A stretch of 64,000 nt of DNA from an uncultured Pseudomonadota bacterium (GCA_903838705.1 CAILZL010000011.1:62001-126000); one strand, 5' to 3'. Shown: positions 1-9,617, numbered from the stretch's first letter. Made by a program: numbers and translations. Notes: generated by a model not told the origin, from the sequence alone.

Positions 1-58
1 GGTACTGCTGGTATTCCGTTCGGAAGAAACTTCTGCGCCTGTAAGGAAGATGACCTGA
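1..58 (+). CDS. C-terminal end of an upstream CDS (partial, product unknown)
   Basis: Frame starting at base 2 reads VLLVFRSEETSAPVRKMT* with TGA at 56-58 overlapping the ATG at 58 (TGATG coupling). Confidence 0.5.
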   Translation, partial: VLLVFRSEETSAPVRKMT

Positions 59-1131
59 TGCTGCGTACGGTCTGTCTCAGTCTGCTGTTTCTTGCATTCC
101 TCAGTGCCTGTAGTGCAGGTACGGCAACGGATGTAAAAAGCGTGCAATTACTGAACGTCAGCTACGACCCGACCCGTGAGCTGTATCGCGATGTTAATGA
201 GCGCTTCAGCAAGCAGTGGCTGGACAAGACCGGACAGCATGTAAGTATCAAGCAATCGCATGGCGGCTCGGGCAGTCAGGCGCGTGCCGTGATCGAAGGT
301 TTGCGTGCAGATGTGGTGACGCTGGCGCTCGGCTATGACATTGATGCCATCCACAAGCGGGGCAAGAAACTGGGTGCGGACTGGCAAACCCGCCTGCCTG
401 ATAACAGCTCGCCCTATACCTCAACCATTGTGTTTCTGGTACGCAAGGGCAACCCGAAAGGTATTCATGACTGGGATGATCTGATACGCAGCGATGTAAA
501 AGTAGTCACACCCAATCCCAAAACCTCAGGCGGTGCACGCTGGAATTATCTGGCTGCATGGGGCTATGTGCTTGAGCGTGAGTTGCAGGGTGACTGGAGC
601 AAGCTGAGTGATCCGGCTGCTGCCGGGCAGGTTGCGGCAGCGCAGATCAAAGCCGAACAGTTTGTGGCCGCGTTGTATCGCAACGCGCCGGTTCTGGATC
701 GGGCGGCGCGTGCGGCGACCAATACTTTCGCGCAGCGTGGCATCGGAGATGTGCTGATTGCATGGGAAAATGAAGCACTGCTGGCCATCAAGGAGCTGGA
801 CGGGCAGGGACTGGAACTGGTTGCACCGAGTTCCAGTATTCTTGCCGAGCCGCCGGTGGCGATTGTGGATACCGTGGTGGATCGCAAGGGAACGCGCCAG
901 ATCGCCGAAGCATACCTGCAATATCTATATAGTGATGCAGGACAGGAGCTGGTGGCGGAACATCATTTCCGGCCACGTAATGCTGCCGTGATGACTCAAC
1001 ATCAAAGCGAATTTCCAGCAATTAGACTGTTCACTATCAGTCAGGTGTTCGGCAACTGGCAGCAGGCACAGGCAGAGCATTTCGCAGATGGCGGAAGATT
1101 TGATCACATCTATACGGTGCCCAAGAGTTGA
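58..1131 (+). CDS. sbp: Sulfate/thiosulfate ABC transporter substrate-binding protein (lipoprotein-like signal peptide)
   Basis: Sbp/CysP family motifs: LLNVSYDPTRELY, QSHGGSGSQARAVIEGLRADVVTLALGYDID, NPKTSGGARWNYLAAWGY; signal peptide LAFLSAC. Confidence 0.93.
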   Translation: MLRTVCLSLLFLAFLSACSAGTATDVKSVQLLNVSYDPTRELYRDVNERFSKQWLDKTGQHVSIKQSHGGSGSQARAVIEGLRADVVTLALGYDIDAIHKRGKKLGADWQTRLPDNSSPYTSTIVFLVRKGNPKGIHDWDDLIRSDVKVVTPNPKTSGGARWNYLAAWGYVLERELQGDWSKLSDPAAAGQVAAAQIKAEQFVAALYRNAPVLDRAARAATNTFAQRGIGDVLIAWENEALLAIKELDGQGLELVAPSSSILAEPPVAIVDTVVDRKGTRQIAEAYLQYLYSDAGQELVAEHHFRPRNAAVMTQHQSEFPAIRLFTISQVFGNWQQAQAEHFADGGRFDHIYTVPKS

Positions 1132-1973
1132 GCATGGCTGATACACGTCAACATACGGTTCTGCCTGGTTTTGGCTTGACGGTGGGTTACACCACCTTCT
1201 TCCTGAGCGCAGTGGTACTCATCCCGCTGGCGGCCATGGTGATCAAGGCATCCAGCATGAGTATTGGCCAGTTCATGGCGGTACTGCTTGATCCACGAGT
1301 GATTGCATCTTACAAACTGACATTTGGAACGTCGTTGCTGGCTGCGCTGATTAACTCGGTATTCGGTTTTATTATCGCCTGGTCACTGGTTCGCTATGAT
1401 TTTCCCGGCCGGAAGTTTCTTGATGCGCTGATCGATATGCCGTTCGCGTTGCCGACGGCAGTGTCCGGCATTGCGCTCACCGCTGTGTTTGCCCAGGACG
1501 GCTGGCTGGGTCAGCAGCTGGCGCGCATGGGAATACAGGTGGTGTATACCTGGCTGGGCATCACGGTGGCGCTGACCCTGATTGGTATGCCGTTTGTAGT
1601 GCGATCGGTACAACCGGCTCTGGCAGAAGTGCAGCGCGATCTTGAAGATGCAGCGGAAACACTGGGTGCCACGCGTTTCACTGTATTCTGGAGGATCATC
1701 TTTCCGACAGTGCTGCCTGCCTTACTGACGGGCTTTACCATGGCATTTGCACGCGGTATTGGTGAGTATGGTTCAGTCATTTTTATTGCCGGCAACTTGC
1801 CGATGAAAACCGAGATAACACCACTGCTGATCGTCATCAAGCTGGAACAATACGACTATGTGGGTGCGGCAGCACTGGGTTGCATCATGCTGGGCATGTC
1901 GTTTTTCATGCTGTTGTCGATCAATCTGTTGCAGGCCTGGGGCCGGCGACGTCTGTTTGTAGGTAAGCGCTGA
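1128..1973 (+). CDS. cysT: Sulfate ABC transporter permease CysT/CysU
   Basis: Permease with EAA-like loop (DLEDAAETLGATRFTVFWRIIFPTVLPALLTGFTMAFARGIGEYGSVIFIAGN); overlaps upstream stop. Confidence 0.93.
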   Translation: MSMADTRQHTVLPGFGLTVGYTTFFLSAVVLIPLAAMVIKASSMSIGQFMAVLLDPRVIASYKLTFGTSLLAALINSVFGFIIAWSLVRYDFPGRKFLDALIDMPFALPTAVSGIALTAVFAQDGWLGQQLARMGIQVVYTWLGITVALTLIGMPFVVRSVQPALAEVQRDLEDAAETLGATRFTVFWRIIFPTVLPALLTGFTMAFARGIGEYGSVIFIAGNLPMKTEITPLLIVIKLEQYDYVGAAALGCIMLGMSFFMLLSINLLQAWGRRRLFVGKR

Positions 1974-2839
1974 TGTCCAGTGGTCCATCCAGACAACTGC
2001 TGAGCGAACTGGCATCACGCCCGGGACGTAATTCGTTGGCGGATAAACTGATCCGCTGGATGTTTATCAGTCTGTCAGTGGTGTTTCTGTCTGCCTTGCT
2101 GATTTCGCCTTTGATGATGGTGCTGACTTCAGCGTTCGCCAAGGGCATGGCTGTTTATGCCAGAAGTTTTCTGGATGAAGATACCTTTGCTGCCATCAAG
2201 CTCACTCTTACCATTGCATTGATCGTGGTGCCGCTGAATACCGTGTTTGGTATTGCGGCGGCATGGGCGATTGCCAAGTTCGAATTCCGTGGCAAGAGCA
2301 TTCTGATCACCGCCATTGATCTGCCGATTGCCGTATCGCCGATCATCTCAGGCCTCATCTATATATTGCTGTTCGGTTCGCAGGGCTGGTTTGGTCTGTG
2401 GTTGCAGGAACATGACATCAGTATCATCTTCGCCTTGCCGGGCATGTTGCTCGCTACCATGTTTGTGACATTTCCGTATGTGGCGCGCGAGCTGATTCCA
2501 CTGATGCAGCAACTTGGTAACGATGAAGAAGAAGCGGCCATCACCATGGGTGCGGGCGGGCTGATGACTTTCATCCGTGTCACCCTGCCGAAAATCCGCT
2601 GGGGACTGGTTTACGGCATGATCCTTACCAATGCGCGCGCCATGGGTGAATTCGGGGCCGTTTCGGTGGTCTCAGGTCATATCCGTGGTCTGACCAATAC
2701 CATGCCGCTGCATATCGAAATCCTTTATAACGAATACGACTATGTTGGCGCATTTGCCGTTGCATCACTACTGATGGCACTGGCAATCATCACCCTGCTG
2801 ATCAAGACCGTGATTGAGTGGCGCGGCTTGAGAGGTTGA
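1973..2839 (+). CDS. cysW: Sulfate ABC transporter permease CysW
   Basis: CysW-like sequence (DLPIAVSPIISGLIYILLFG, NARAMGEFGAVSVVSGHIRGLTNTMPLHIEILYNEYDYVGAFAVASLL). Confidence 0.93.
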   Translation: MSSGPSRQLLSELASRPGRNSLADKLIRWMFISLSVVFLSALLISPLMMVLTSAFAKGMAVYARSFLDEDTFAAIKLTLTIALIVVPLNTVFGIAAAWAIAKFEFRGKSILITAIDLPIAVSPIISGLIYILLFGSQGWFGLWLQEHDISIIFALPGMLLATMFVTFPYVARELIPLMQQLGNDEEEAAITMGAGGLMTFIRVTLPKIRWGLVYGMILTNARAMGEFGAVSVVSGHIRGLTNTMPLHIEILYNEYDYVGAFAVASLLMALAIITLLIKTVIEWRGLRG

Positions 2840-2840
2840 G

Positions 2841-4991
2841 ATGCTCAATCGTTTGCAAGGCTGGCTGGATAAACTCGAACTGGATGCGGAAAAAACCAGT
2901 CTGAGAAACCTGTTGCCTGCCATCAATGTAATGCTGGTATTGCTGGTAATCGCAGGCATCTCCACCAGCGCCATCGGGCTGATCCGCAAGCTGGCCAATG
3001 AACAGGGTATGACACAGGTGCAGCTGGCAGGTACCAGTGCCAGGGAAGAAATGCACAAGCTGAATGAAGATGCGCTCAAGCAGGCGCGCAGCATGGCTGG
3101 AAATCTCAGCTTGCGGCGTGTGCTGCTGGAAAATCCTGATACAGCCTTGCAGGTGCTCAGGCGCGCCTGTGCAACAGCAGGCGTCAGTATCTGTGCGCTG
3201 GTGCAGGGTGAACGCGTGCTGTTCCAGACGGCCACACAGGTTTCAGCAGAGGACTGGTCAGGCATCATGCAGGCGGAACGCGAGCAGGGCGAACGGTTCT
3301 CTGTTGCGCCCTCCGCTCAGGTGGCGATCATGGGTGCCAGTGCGATCATTGTCCCGGTAACCGGTACGGCGGTAACTCCCTCGCAGCAGGCAGTGATGGA
3401 ACCCATTCATCTGTATGCGCTGCGGCTGCTTGATACACAGCTGGCAGTCAGTCTGACAGAGCGTGTGGGATTGCAGGTAGAGCTGCTTAACTATAAGGCT
3501 TTCAGCAAAGCCGCAGCTGATGCGTTCACCCGGTTGCATTCAAAAGCCTTGTCGGATGGACGCAACGCTGCTGAACGGATTGATGCAAGAGAAGTCTTTG
3601 CTGCCAGCGTGCCGGTATTTGCCAGTACCGGGGAAGCGATTGTTCTGCTCAAGACCGAACTTTCCACCGATGATATTGATGCTAACGCGCGTGAGCTGAT
3701 CCAGCGCCTGCTGCTAATTGCTGTGGTGGTGGGTGCGCTGGCAATCGGAGTGAGTCTGATTTTCGGACAGCTGGTTGCCAAGCCGGTACGTGACCTGACC
3801 GATGCGGCTACCCGACTTGCACAGGGTGATTTTTCCACATCCATCCCGCGTGGTGGTCCGGCTGAAATTGGTGTGCTGTCGCGCATCATGGAGGATATGC
3901 GTCGCAATCTGGTTGAGCTCACCGGAACATTGCGGCGGCGTGAAGCAGAATCTCAGGCCGTGCTGACCGGCACGCTGGAAGGCGTGTTTGCCGTGGACAA
4001 GTCCCGCATCATTACCTACCTCAATCCACAGGGCGCACGAATGCTGGGTATCACTGCCGATCAGGCTATCGGTCAGTTCTGTGGTGATGTACTCAAACCC
4101 TGTGCTGACAAACTCGGCAACAAACCCTGTGACAGTCATTGCCCCATCCTGCAGGCACGTACCAGCAACAGTGCGCAGGCGGTTGAGCAATTGCAGATGA
4201 ATATTGGCGCAGCGCGTACCGTGGTCATCACCAGTGCAGGCATGGCAGATGGTATTCAGGTTCAAGTATTGCGTGATGAAACCGAACAGGAAGCCATCCG
4301 GCATGCACGTGATGCCGTGCTTGCCAATATCTCGCATGAGTTCCGTACGCCACTGGCGGCACAGCTTGCCAGTATTGAACTGCTGCTGGATGGTCTGGAT
4401 AACCTGCAACCGCAGCAGACGCGCGAACTGGTGTTGTCGCTGGAGCGCAGTACCCAACGGCTCACGGCTCTGATTGATAACCTGCTGGAAAGCGTGCGCA
4501 TTGAGGCCGGGCAGCTCAGTATCCGAGAGCAGTCGGTTTATCTGCATGAAGTAGTCAGTGAAGCACAAACGCTGGTGGGATCATTGTTGACACTGCGTGG
4601 TCAGACTCTGGTGAATGAAGTTGCTGAAGATCTGCCACCCATAGCCGGTGATGAATTGCGTCTGGTGCAGGTAATGGTCAACCTGCTGGCCAATGCCTGC
4701 AAGTATGCGCCGGAGAACAGCGAGATCAGGGTGGGTGCAGTCGTACAGGGCAAGCAGCTTTGCGCATGGGTCGAAGATGAAGGCCCGGGAGTACCTGAGT
4801 CACAGCTGGGTTCCATCTTTGATCGCTTCTCACGCGGACCAGAACATGAGCCCGAGCCGGGTGGACTCGGGCTTGGACTGTGGATCGTCAAGTCCATCAT
4901 TGAAAGACATGGCGGGCAGATCACTGCAAGCCGCACTGCAGAGCACCGTACCCGTTTCAGTTCCACACTGCCGTTGCATGAGTCATCATGA
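2841..4991 (+). CDS. Sensor histidine kinase (TM, extracytoplasmic sensor region, HAMP, PAS, HisKA, HATPase_c)
   Basis: HAMP-like VAKPVRDLTDAATRLAQGDFSTSIP; PAS-like VLTGTLEGVFAVDKSRIITYLNPQGARMLGI; H-box ANISHEFRTPLAAQLASIELL; N/G boxes NLLANACKYAPE and GLGLGLWIVKSIIERHGG. Confidence 0.92.
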   Translation: MLNRLQGWLDKLELDAEKTSLRNLLPAINVMLVLLVIAGISTSAIGLIRKLANEQGMTQVQLAGTSAREEMHKLNEDALKQARSMAGNLSLRRVLLENPDTALQVLRRACATAGVSICALVQGERVLFQTATQVSAEDWSGIMQAEREQGERFSVAPSAQVAIMGASAIIVPVTGTAVTPSQQAVMEPIHLYALRLLDTQLAVSLTERVGLQVELLNYKAFSKAAADAFTRLHSKALSDGRNAAERIDAREVFAASVPVFASTGEAIVLLKTELSTDDIDANARELIQRLLLIAVVVGALAIGVSLIFGQLVAKPVRDLTDAATRLAQGDFSTSIPRGGPAEIGVLSRIMEDMRRNLVELTGTLRRREAESQAVLTGTLEGVFAVDKSRIITYLNPQGARMLGITADQAIGQFCGDVLKPCADKLGNKPCDSHCPILQARTSNSAQAVEQLQMNIGAARTVVITSAGMADGIQVQVLRDETEQEAIRHARDAVLANISHEFRTPLAAQLASIELLLDGLDNLQPQQTRELVLSLERSTQRLTALIDNLLESVRIEAGQLSIREQSVYLHEVVSEAQTLVGSLLTLRGQTLVNEVAEDLPPIAGDELRLVQVMVNLLANACKYAPENSEIRVGAVVQGKQLCAWVEDEGPGVPESQLGSIFDRFSRGPEHEPEPGGLGLGLWIVKSIIERHGGQITASRTAEHRTRFSSTLPLHESS

Positions 4992-5665
4992 AAATTCTGA
5001 TTGCTGATGACGATCACGATCTGCTTGGCCTGATCGGCTTCACGCTGACCCAATCCGGCTTTGCGGTGATCAGGGCCAGTGACGGCATCACGGCATTGCG
5101 CCTGTTCAGTCAGGAAGGTCCTGATCTGGTATTGCTGGATATCAACATGCCCGGTGCCAATGGATTTGAAGTGTGTGCACGCATTCGCGAACAGTCTACG
5201 GTGCCGGTCATGATGCTGACTGTGCGCGGTGAAGAGGAAGACCTGGTTAAGGCACTGGAACTCGGTGCGGATGATTACCTCAATAAACCATTCAGTCCAC
5301 GTACGCTCATTGCACGCGTCAAGGCATTGCTGCGACGTGCGGGACTGGAAGCTGGTGCTGGGCCTATAGCAGCGGGCCGTTTGCAACTGGACATGGATGA
5401 GCACACCGTGCGGGTCGGCACCCATGAGCCGGTGCGTCTCACCAAACTTGAAGCGCGTCTGCTGCAGATGCTGCTTGCTCATGCCGGGCATACCATCAGT
5501 TCGGATCGCTTGCTGATGCAGGTATGGGGACACAAGGGCGCAGGTGACCGGCAGCTGCTAAAACAGCTGGTACATCGGGTACGCCAGAAGATTGAATCAG
5601 ATCCGTCGGTGCCGCAGTTGCTGCAGACCGCACCCGGTGCGGGATATAAGCTGGTGGTTGAGTAG
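4988..5665 (+). CDS. Response regulator, OmpR/PhoB family (REC + winged helix)
   Basis: MKILIADDDHDLLGLIGFTLTQSGF; LVLLDINMPGANGFEVC; winged helix RLTKLEARLLQMLLAHAGHTISSDRLLMQVWG; ATGA overlap with kinase gene. Confidence 0.94.
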   Translation: MKILIADDDHDLLGLIGFTLTQSGFAVIRASDGITALRLFSQEGPDLVLLDINMPGANGFEVCARIREQSTVPVMMLTVRGEEEDLVKALELGADDYLNKPFSPRTLIARVKALLRRAGLEAGAGPIAAGRLQLDMDEHTVRVGTHEPVRLTKLEARLLQMLLAHAGHTISSDRLLMQVWGHKGAGDRQLLKQLVHRVRQKIESDPSVPQLLQTAPGAGYKLVVE

Positions 5666-5699
5666 ATTTTTCCGCATCACAACTTGCTAAGCTTCACGC

Positions 5700-6647
5700 A
5701 TGACAACTGACTCATTGCCTGCTTCACTCAGCCTCGACTTCTGCGGCCTGCATTTCAATTCACCGCTGGTACTGCTGTCCGGCTGTGTCGGCTTTGGAGA
5801 GGAATACACGCGCGTCGAAGGCTTCAGTAACCGCGATGCCGGTGCTGTCATGCTCAAAGGAACCACCCGCGAGCCACGCATGGGCAATCCACCGCATCGA
5901 ATTGCTGAAACCTCAATGGGCATGCTGAACTCAATCGGCCTGCAGAATCCGGGCGTTGAGGTGGTGATTCACTCAATGCTGCCATTGCTCGATTTCAGCG
6001 AAACCAATTTTTGCGCCAATGTATGTGGCTCAACCGTTGATGACTATGTGGAAGTCACGCGCCGTTTCAATGATTCGCCGGTTGCAGCGATAGAGCTCAA
6101 TATTTCCTGTCCGAATATCAAGGAAGGTGGTGTGCAGTTCGGCAATGATCCCGACATGTCCGCACGTGTGGTTGCGGCCTGTCGTGCGGTTAGCAGTAAA
6201 CCGCTGATCACCAAGCTGTCACCGAATCAGACTGATATCCGGGAAAATGCACGCCGTTGCATCGAAGCAGGTACCGATGCGCTGTCATTGATCAACACAC
6301 TGGCAGGCATGGCCATCAACATTGAATCACGTCAACCCGTGCTGGGTAACGTAATTGGTGGCTTATCAGGGCCGGCCATCAAGCCGGTGGCGTTGCTGAA
6401 AGTCATGCAGGTGGCTGAAGTGGCGCGACCCCATGGTATTGCCATCATCGGTCACGGTGGTGTGCGTACTGCAGAGGATGCCATTGAATTCCTGATTGCC
6501 GGTGCCAATGCAGTGGGTGTAGGTACAGGTTTGTACTATGACCCGCTGATCTGCAAGAAGCTCAATGCCGGTATCGCATCCTATCTTGAACGCCACAATC
6601 TCAGCAGCGTGAAACAACTGACAGGTTCATTGCAGTTGCGCAGGTAA
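5700..6647 (+). CDS. pyrD: Dihydroorotate dehydrogenase, class 1B-like (PyrD/PyrDB catalytic subunit)
   Basis: Active-site motif ELNISCPNIKEGGVQFGNDP; FMN-binding region GGLSGPAIKPVALLKV and GHGGVRTAEDAIEFLIAGANAVGVGTGLY. Confidence 0.82.
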   Translation: MTTDSLPASLSLDFCGLHFNSPLVLLSGCVGFGEEYTRVEGFSNRDAGAVMLKGTTREPRMGNPPHRIAETSMGMLNSIGLQNPGVEVVIHSMLPLLDFSETNFCANVCGSTVDDYVEVTRRFNDSPVAAIELNISCPNIKEGGVQFGNDPDMSARVVAACRAVSSKPLITKLSPNQTDIRENARRCIEAGTDALSLINTLAGMAINIESRQPVLGNVIGGLSGPAIKPVALLKVMQVAEVARPHGIAIIGHGGVRTAEDAIEFLIAGANAVGVGTGLYYDPLICKKLNAGIASYLERHNLSSVKQLTGSLQLRR

Positions 6648-6695
6648 GCGTGGACTTCAGGCTGCAGGCTTTCAGTGAAAAACAGGTGGCCTGAT

Positions 6696-7499
6696 TCAGC
6701 TCTGTACTTTGGCTAGTACCAGCACACGTTCCTGTTTTGATACCACGACGCCACCGGGTTTTTCCACGGTCACCACGAAAGCAGCGGGTTTGCCCACGGG
6801 CAGTCTGGCTGTAAATGGAATGATGACATCACCCACTGCTGTAGCTTGTGGAGTGTTGAACACGCCACCATCCACCGGTTCGGGCGGGATACGTGCGGCA
6901 TCGGCAATCCATAACTGATATTGCTCCAGACGTGGATCATTCGCCGGAATGCCACGAAAACGCAGATATCCTTGTTGCGTTACGGGATCGAACACTACAT
7001 CGCCAACCAGTGAATTGCCCGCAGCATCATTGCCCGGTGACCATGCGGCCTGAATGGCATGACCGCTATTCAGAAGTGCCATGCGCTGTTGTTCCGGCGT
7101 GAGTGCAACAGCAATGCTGGCAGGGGGCGTGTTCTCGCCGGCAAGCCGTGGCCACCAGCCAGTGATGGCCAGCACCAGACACGCCGCCGCACTCCACCAG
7201 CCGGCTGATTCGGAGCGCCAAGCTGCTTTACGTGTATTGATGGGTAGAATATTTGAAACAGCTATCTGCCTGGGTGCATTGGCCAGAATCTTTGCGGACA
7301 GATGGGCGGGCATAGGCGCGCTATTCACGCTACTCGCCAGCAAAATGGCGGCAACACTGGTATCGAACTCTTCAGCAGAAATATTCTGGTGTGAGGTCAG
7401 CAGCGTATCCAGCTCTGTTGCCTCCGCATCGCTCAGACCTTCCGTAGCACGCTGCACCAGCAGATCAAGCAAGTGATTGTGTTCAGGCAAGGCGCTCAT
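6696..7499 (-). CDS. Anti-sigma factor, RskA-type
   Basis: Single TM (WWSAAACLVLAITGWW) plus RskA-like C-terminal domain (GYLRFRGIPANDPRLEQYQLWIADAAR...KPAAFVVTVEKPGGVVVSKQERVLVLAKV); adjacent to ECF sigma. Confidence 0.82.
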   Translation of the reverse strand: MSALPEHNHLLDLLVQRATEGLSDAEATELDTLLTSHQNISAEEFDTSVAAILLASSVNSAPMPAHLSAKILANAPRQIAVSNILPINTRKAAWRSESAGWWSAAACLVLAITGWWPRLAGENTPPASIAVALTPEQQRMALLNSGHAIQAAWSPGNDAAGNSLVGDVVFDPVTQQGYLRFRGIPANDPRLEQYQLWIADAARIPPEPVDGGVFNTPQATAVGDVIIPFTARLPVGKPAAFVVTVEKPGGVVVSKQERVLVLAKVQS

Positions 7500-8053
7500 G
7501 CGTCCCTCCCTGAACGGGGAGCGGCTAATTGCAGGCTCAGCTTTTCACGCACCAGTATGAGGCCGCGGCGCATCAGGGTTTTCACCGTACCCAGTGGCAT
7601 CCCGGTCTGAGAGGCAATTTCGCTCTGCGACAGTCCCATCACCACAGACAGATTGATGACACGCTGCTGTTCAGCGGGCAGGCTGGACAGAGCCTGAGCA
7701 GCCAGTCGTGCTTCCACATGATCTTCGTTGTCCGGAAGGGTAGTAGGTTCCCAATGAGTGTCACCGAGTTCTTCTACCGAGATAGCGCGTGGCTGGCGTT
7801 GTTTGCCACGGAAACGGCTGATCAGGGTGCGACGTGCCAGAGTGACAATAAAGATAGCTTCCGAGCCACGCGCAGCATCGTAATGTCTGGCGTTCTTCCA
7901 CAGATGCAGCAGCACATCCTGAGTGGCATCTTCAGCATCCTCAGGGGAAAGTCTGCGGGCCAGACTCCATATCATGCCGCCATACTGGTCGATGCATTGT
8001 TTGAAAGCAGCAGGCTCACCCTGTGCGATGCGCGCCAGCAGGTTGCTGCTCAT
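7496..8053 (-). CDS. ECF RNA polymerase sigma factor (SigK-like)
   Basis: Sigma2 WSLARRLSPEDAEDATQDVLLHLWKNARHYD; sigma4 LPAEQQRVINLSVVMGLSQSEIASQTGMPLGTVKTLMRRGL. ORF opens at 8104 but MSSNLLARI at 8053 is the likely start. Confidence 0.88.
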   Translation of the reverse strand: MSSNLLARIAQGEPAAFKQCIDQYGGMIWSLARRLSPEDAEDATQDVLLHLWKNARHYDAARGSEAIFIVTLARRTLISRFRGKQRQPRAISVEELGDTHWEPTTLPDNEDHVEARLAAQALSSLPAEQQRVINLSVVMGLSQSEIASQTGMPLGTVKTLMRRGLILVREKLSLQLAAPRSGRDA

Positions 8054-8328
8054 GATTGCACCGGCAAGGGCGAATGGAGCAAACAGGGCGGCGACGGGCA
8101 GCATGGCCAGACCGGTTCAACACTCGCGCATGCAACTGGCTGGTCGCATGACGACAAGGAATGATGAGACGGTACTGCCAAGCCTGACTCCGCGTATGAG
8201 CGTGTTGATTAATAACGGGAGTATAGCTGTGGCAGCTATGACTCTGTCCAGATTGTCGATGCTGGGCGCTTGCAACACAGACCAATGCGGTGGACAGAAG
8301 AGGCTGTTCATTGCATTGCTCAAGGGGT

Positions 8329-9615
8329 TCAACTGGCTATTGGTGCACGCCGGCATGCCGGTTTAGTGAGCAACATCTGTACGACGCCAAGCTGTCGCTC
8401 TGCAAAGCCACCTTCGCAATAACAAAGGTAGTATTCCCACAGACGGATAAACGCATCGGAATATCCCAGCTGACGCACCTTGGGTAATTGCGCAAGGAAG
8501 CGTTCGCGCCAGTGATGCAGAGTGGTCGCATAGTGCGGGCCGAAGTCTTCAAGATTGAAGATCCTGAAATCTGTAACCTTGCTGAGCGACTGACTGATCG
8601 CAGTCACCGAAGGAATGAAGCTGCCGGGAAAGATGAATCGCTGGATGTAGTCAACTGACTTCAAAGCCTGTGCATACAACTGATCCTGGATGGTGATAGC
8701 CTGTAACAGCATGGCACCTTCCGGTTTGAGCAGTCTGGCACACTGAGCCAGATAGGTATCCAGATAGCGGGCTCCGACCGCTTCGATCATTTCAATGGAC
8801 ACCAGCTTGTCATACTGTCCGGAAAGATCACGATAATCCTCCAGCAGCAATGTAATGCGATCACTCAGGCCAGCCGCTTCTACTCGGGCTCTGGCCAGCT
8901 CATACTGCTGCCTTGAAATAGTCGTAGTAGTGACACGACAGGCATAGTGCTTTGCTGCATGAATGGCCAGTCCTCCCCAGCCGGTACCAATTTCCAGCAG
9001 ATGATCATCAGGTTTCAGATCGAGTTTGCGGCAGGATGCATCGAACTTGGCAATGGATGCCTGCTGCAGAGTCGTCTCTGCTGTGGCGAAGATGCCGCAG
9101 GAGTAGGCCATGGTTTCATCCAGCATCAGTTCGTACAGTTCGTTGCCGATGTCGTAGTGCGCAGCAATATTGCGAGCGCTGCCGGCCTTGCTGTTCCGGT
9201 TCCAGAAGTGAAACAGCTTCAGGAAGGGCTGGCTGATGAATGACCAGCCGCTGTCCATACCATTCAGCACGTCTCTGTTGATGACAAAGATGCGGACGAG
9301 GGACACAAGATCATCGCAGCGCCATAATCCACGTATGTAGGCCTCACCTGCACCCACACTGCCACCAAATGCAGCATCGGCGTAAAGCTGGGAATGATGT
9401 ACATGCACGGTGGCATGCAGTGAGCAATGCTGGGTACGCTGACCAAAGCGATGCGTGCCGTCTTCATCCACAAAGGTCAGTTCGCCCTGAGTGACTCTGC
9501 TTAATTGTGTGAATAACAGCGTACGGCCCAGACGGGCCAGCATGGAGGTGTGAGCTGAAGTTTGCAGACCTGTATCGTCGGGAACGATGCTGGCCTTGGG
9601 AGCAGAACTGTGCAT
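8329..9615 (-). CDS. Cyclopropane-fatty-acyl-phospholipid synthase family SAM-dependent methyltransferase (copy 1)
   Basis: AHYDIGNELYELMLDETMAYSCGIF; LLEIGTGWGGLAIHAA; SIEMIEAVGARYLDTYLAQCARLLKPEG. Confidence 0.93.
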   Translation of the reverse strand: MHSSAPKASIVPDDTGLQTSAHTSMLARLGRTLLFTQLSRVTQGELTFVDEDGTHRFGQRTQHCSLHATVHVHHSQLYADAAFGGSVGAGEAYIRGLWRCDDLVSLVRIFVINRDVLNGMDSGWSFISQPFLKLFHFWNRNSKAGSARNIAAHYDIGNELYELMLDETMAYSCGIFATAETTLQQASIAKFDASCRKLDLKPDDHLLEIGTGWGGLAIHAAKHYACRVTTTTISRQQYELARARVEAAGLSDRITLLLEDYRDLSGQYDKLVSIEMIEAVGARYLDTYLAQCARLLKPEGAMLLQAITIQDQLYAQALKSVDYIQRFIFPGSFIPSVTAISQSLSKVTDFRIFNLEDFGPHYATTLHHWRERFLAQLPKVRQLGYSDAFIRLWEYYLCYCEGGFAERQLGVVQMLLTKPACRRAPIAS

Positions 9616-9617
9616 GA

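Noticed and set aside
4336-4357. Possible frameshift or truncation in the histidine kinase
   Set aside because: The frame is continuous through HisKA and HATPase motifs; the gene looks intact.
3714-5533. Long minus-strand ORFs of 284 aa (3714-4568) and 310 aa (4601-5533) antisense to the kinase/regulator
   Set aside because: They overlap strongly supported plus-strand genes, have no recognisable motifs and look like codon-bias shadow ORFs.
7529-8366. Plus-strand ORFs (211 and 147 aa) across the sigma-factor gene
   Set aside because: Overlap the ECF sigma gene in antisense; no family recognised.
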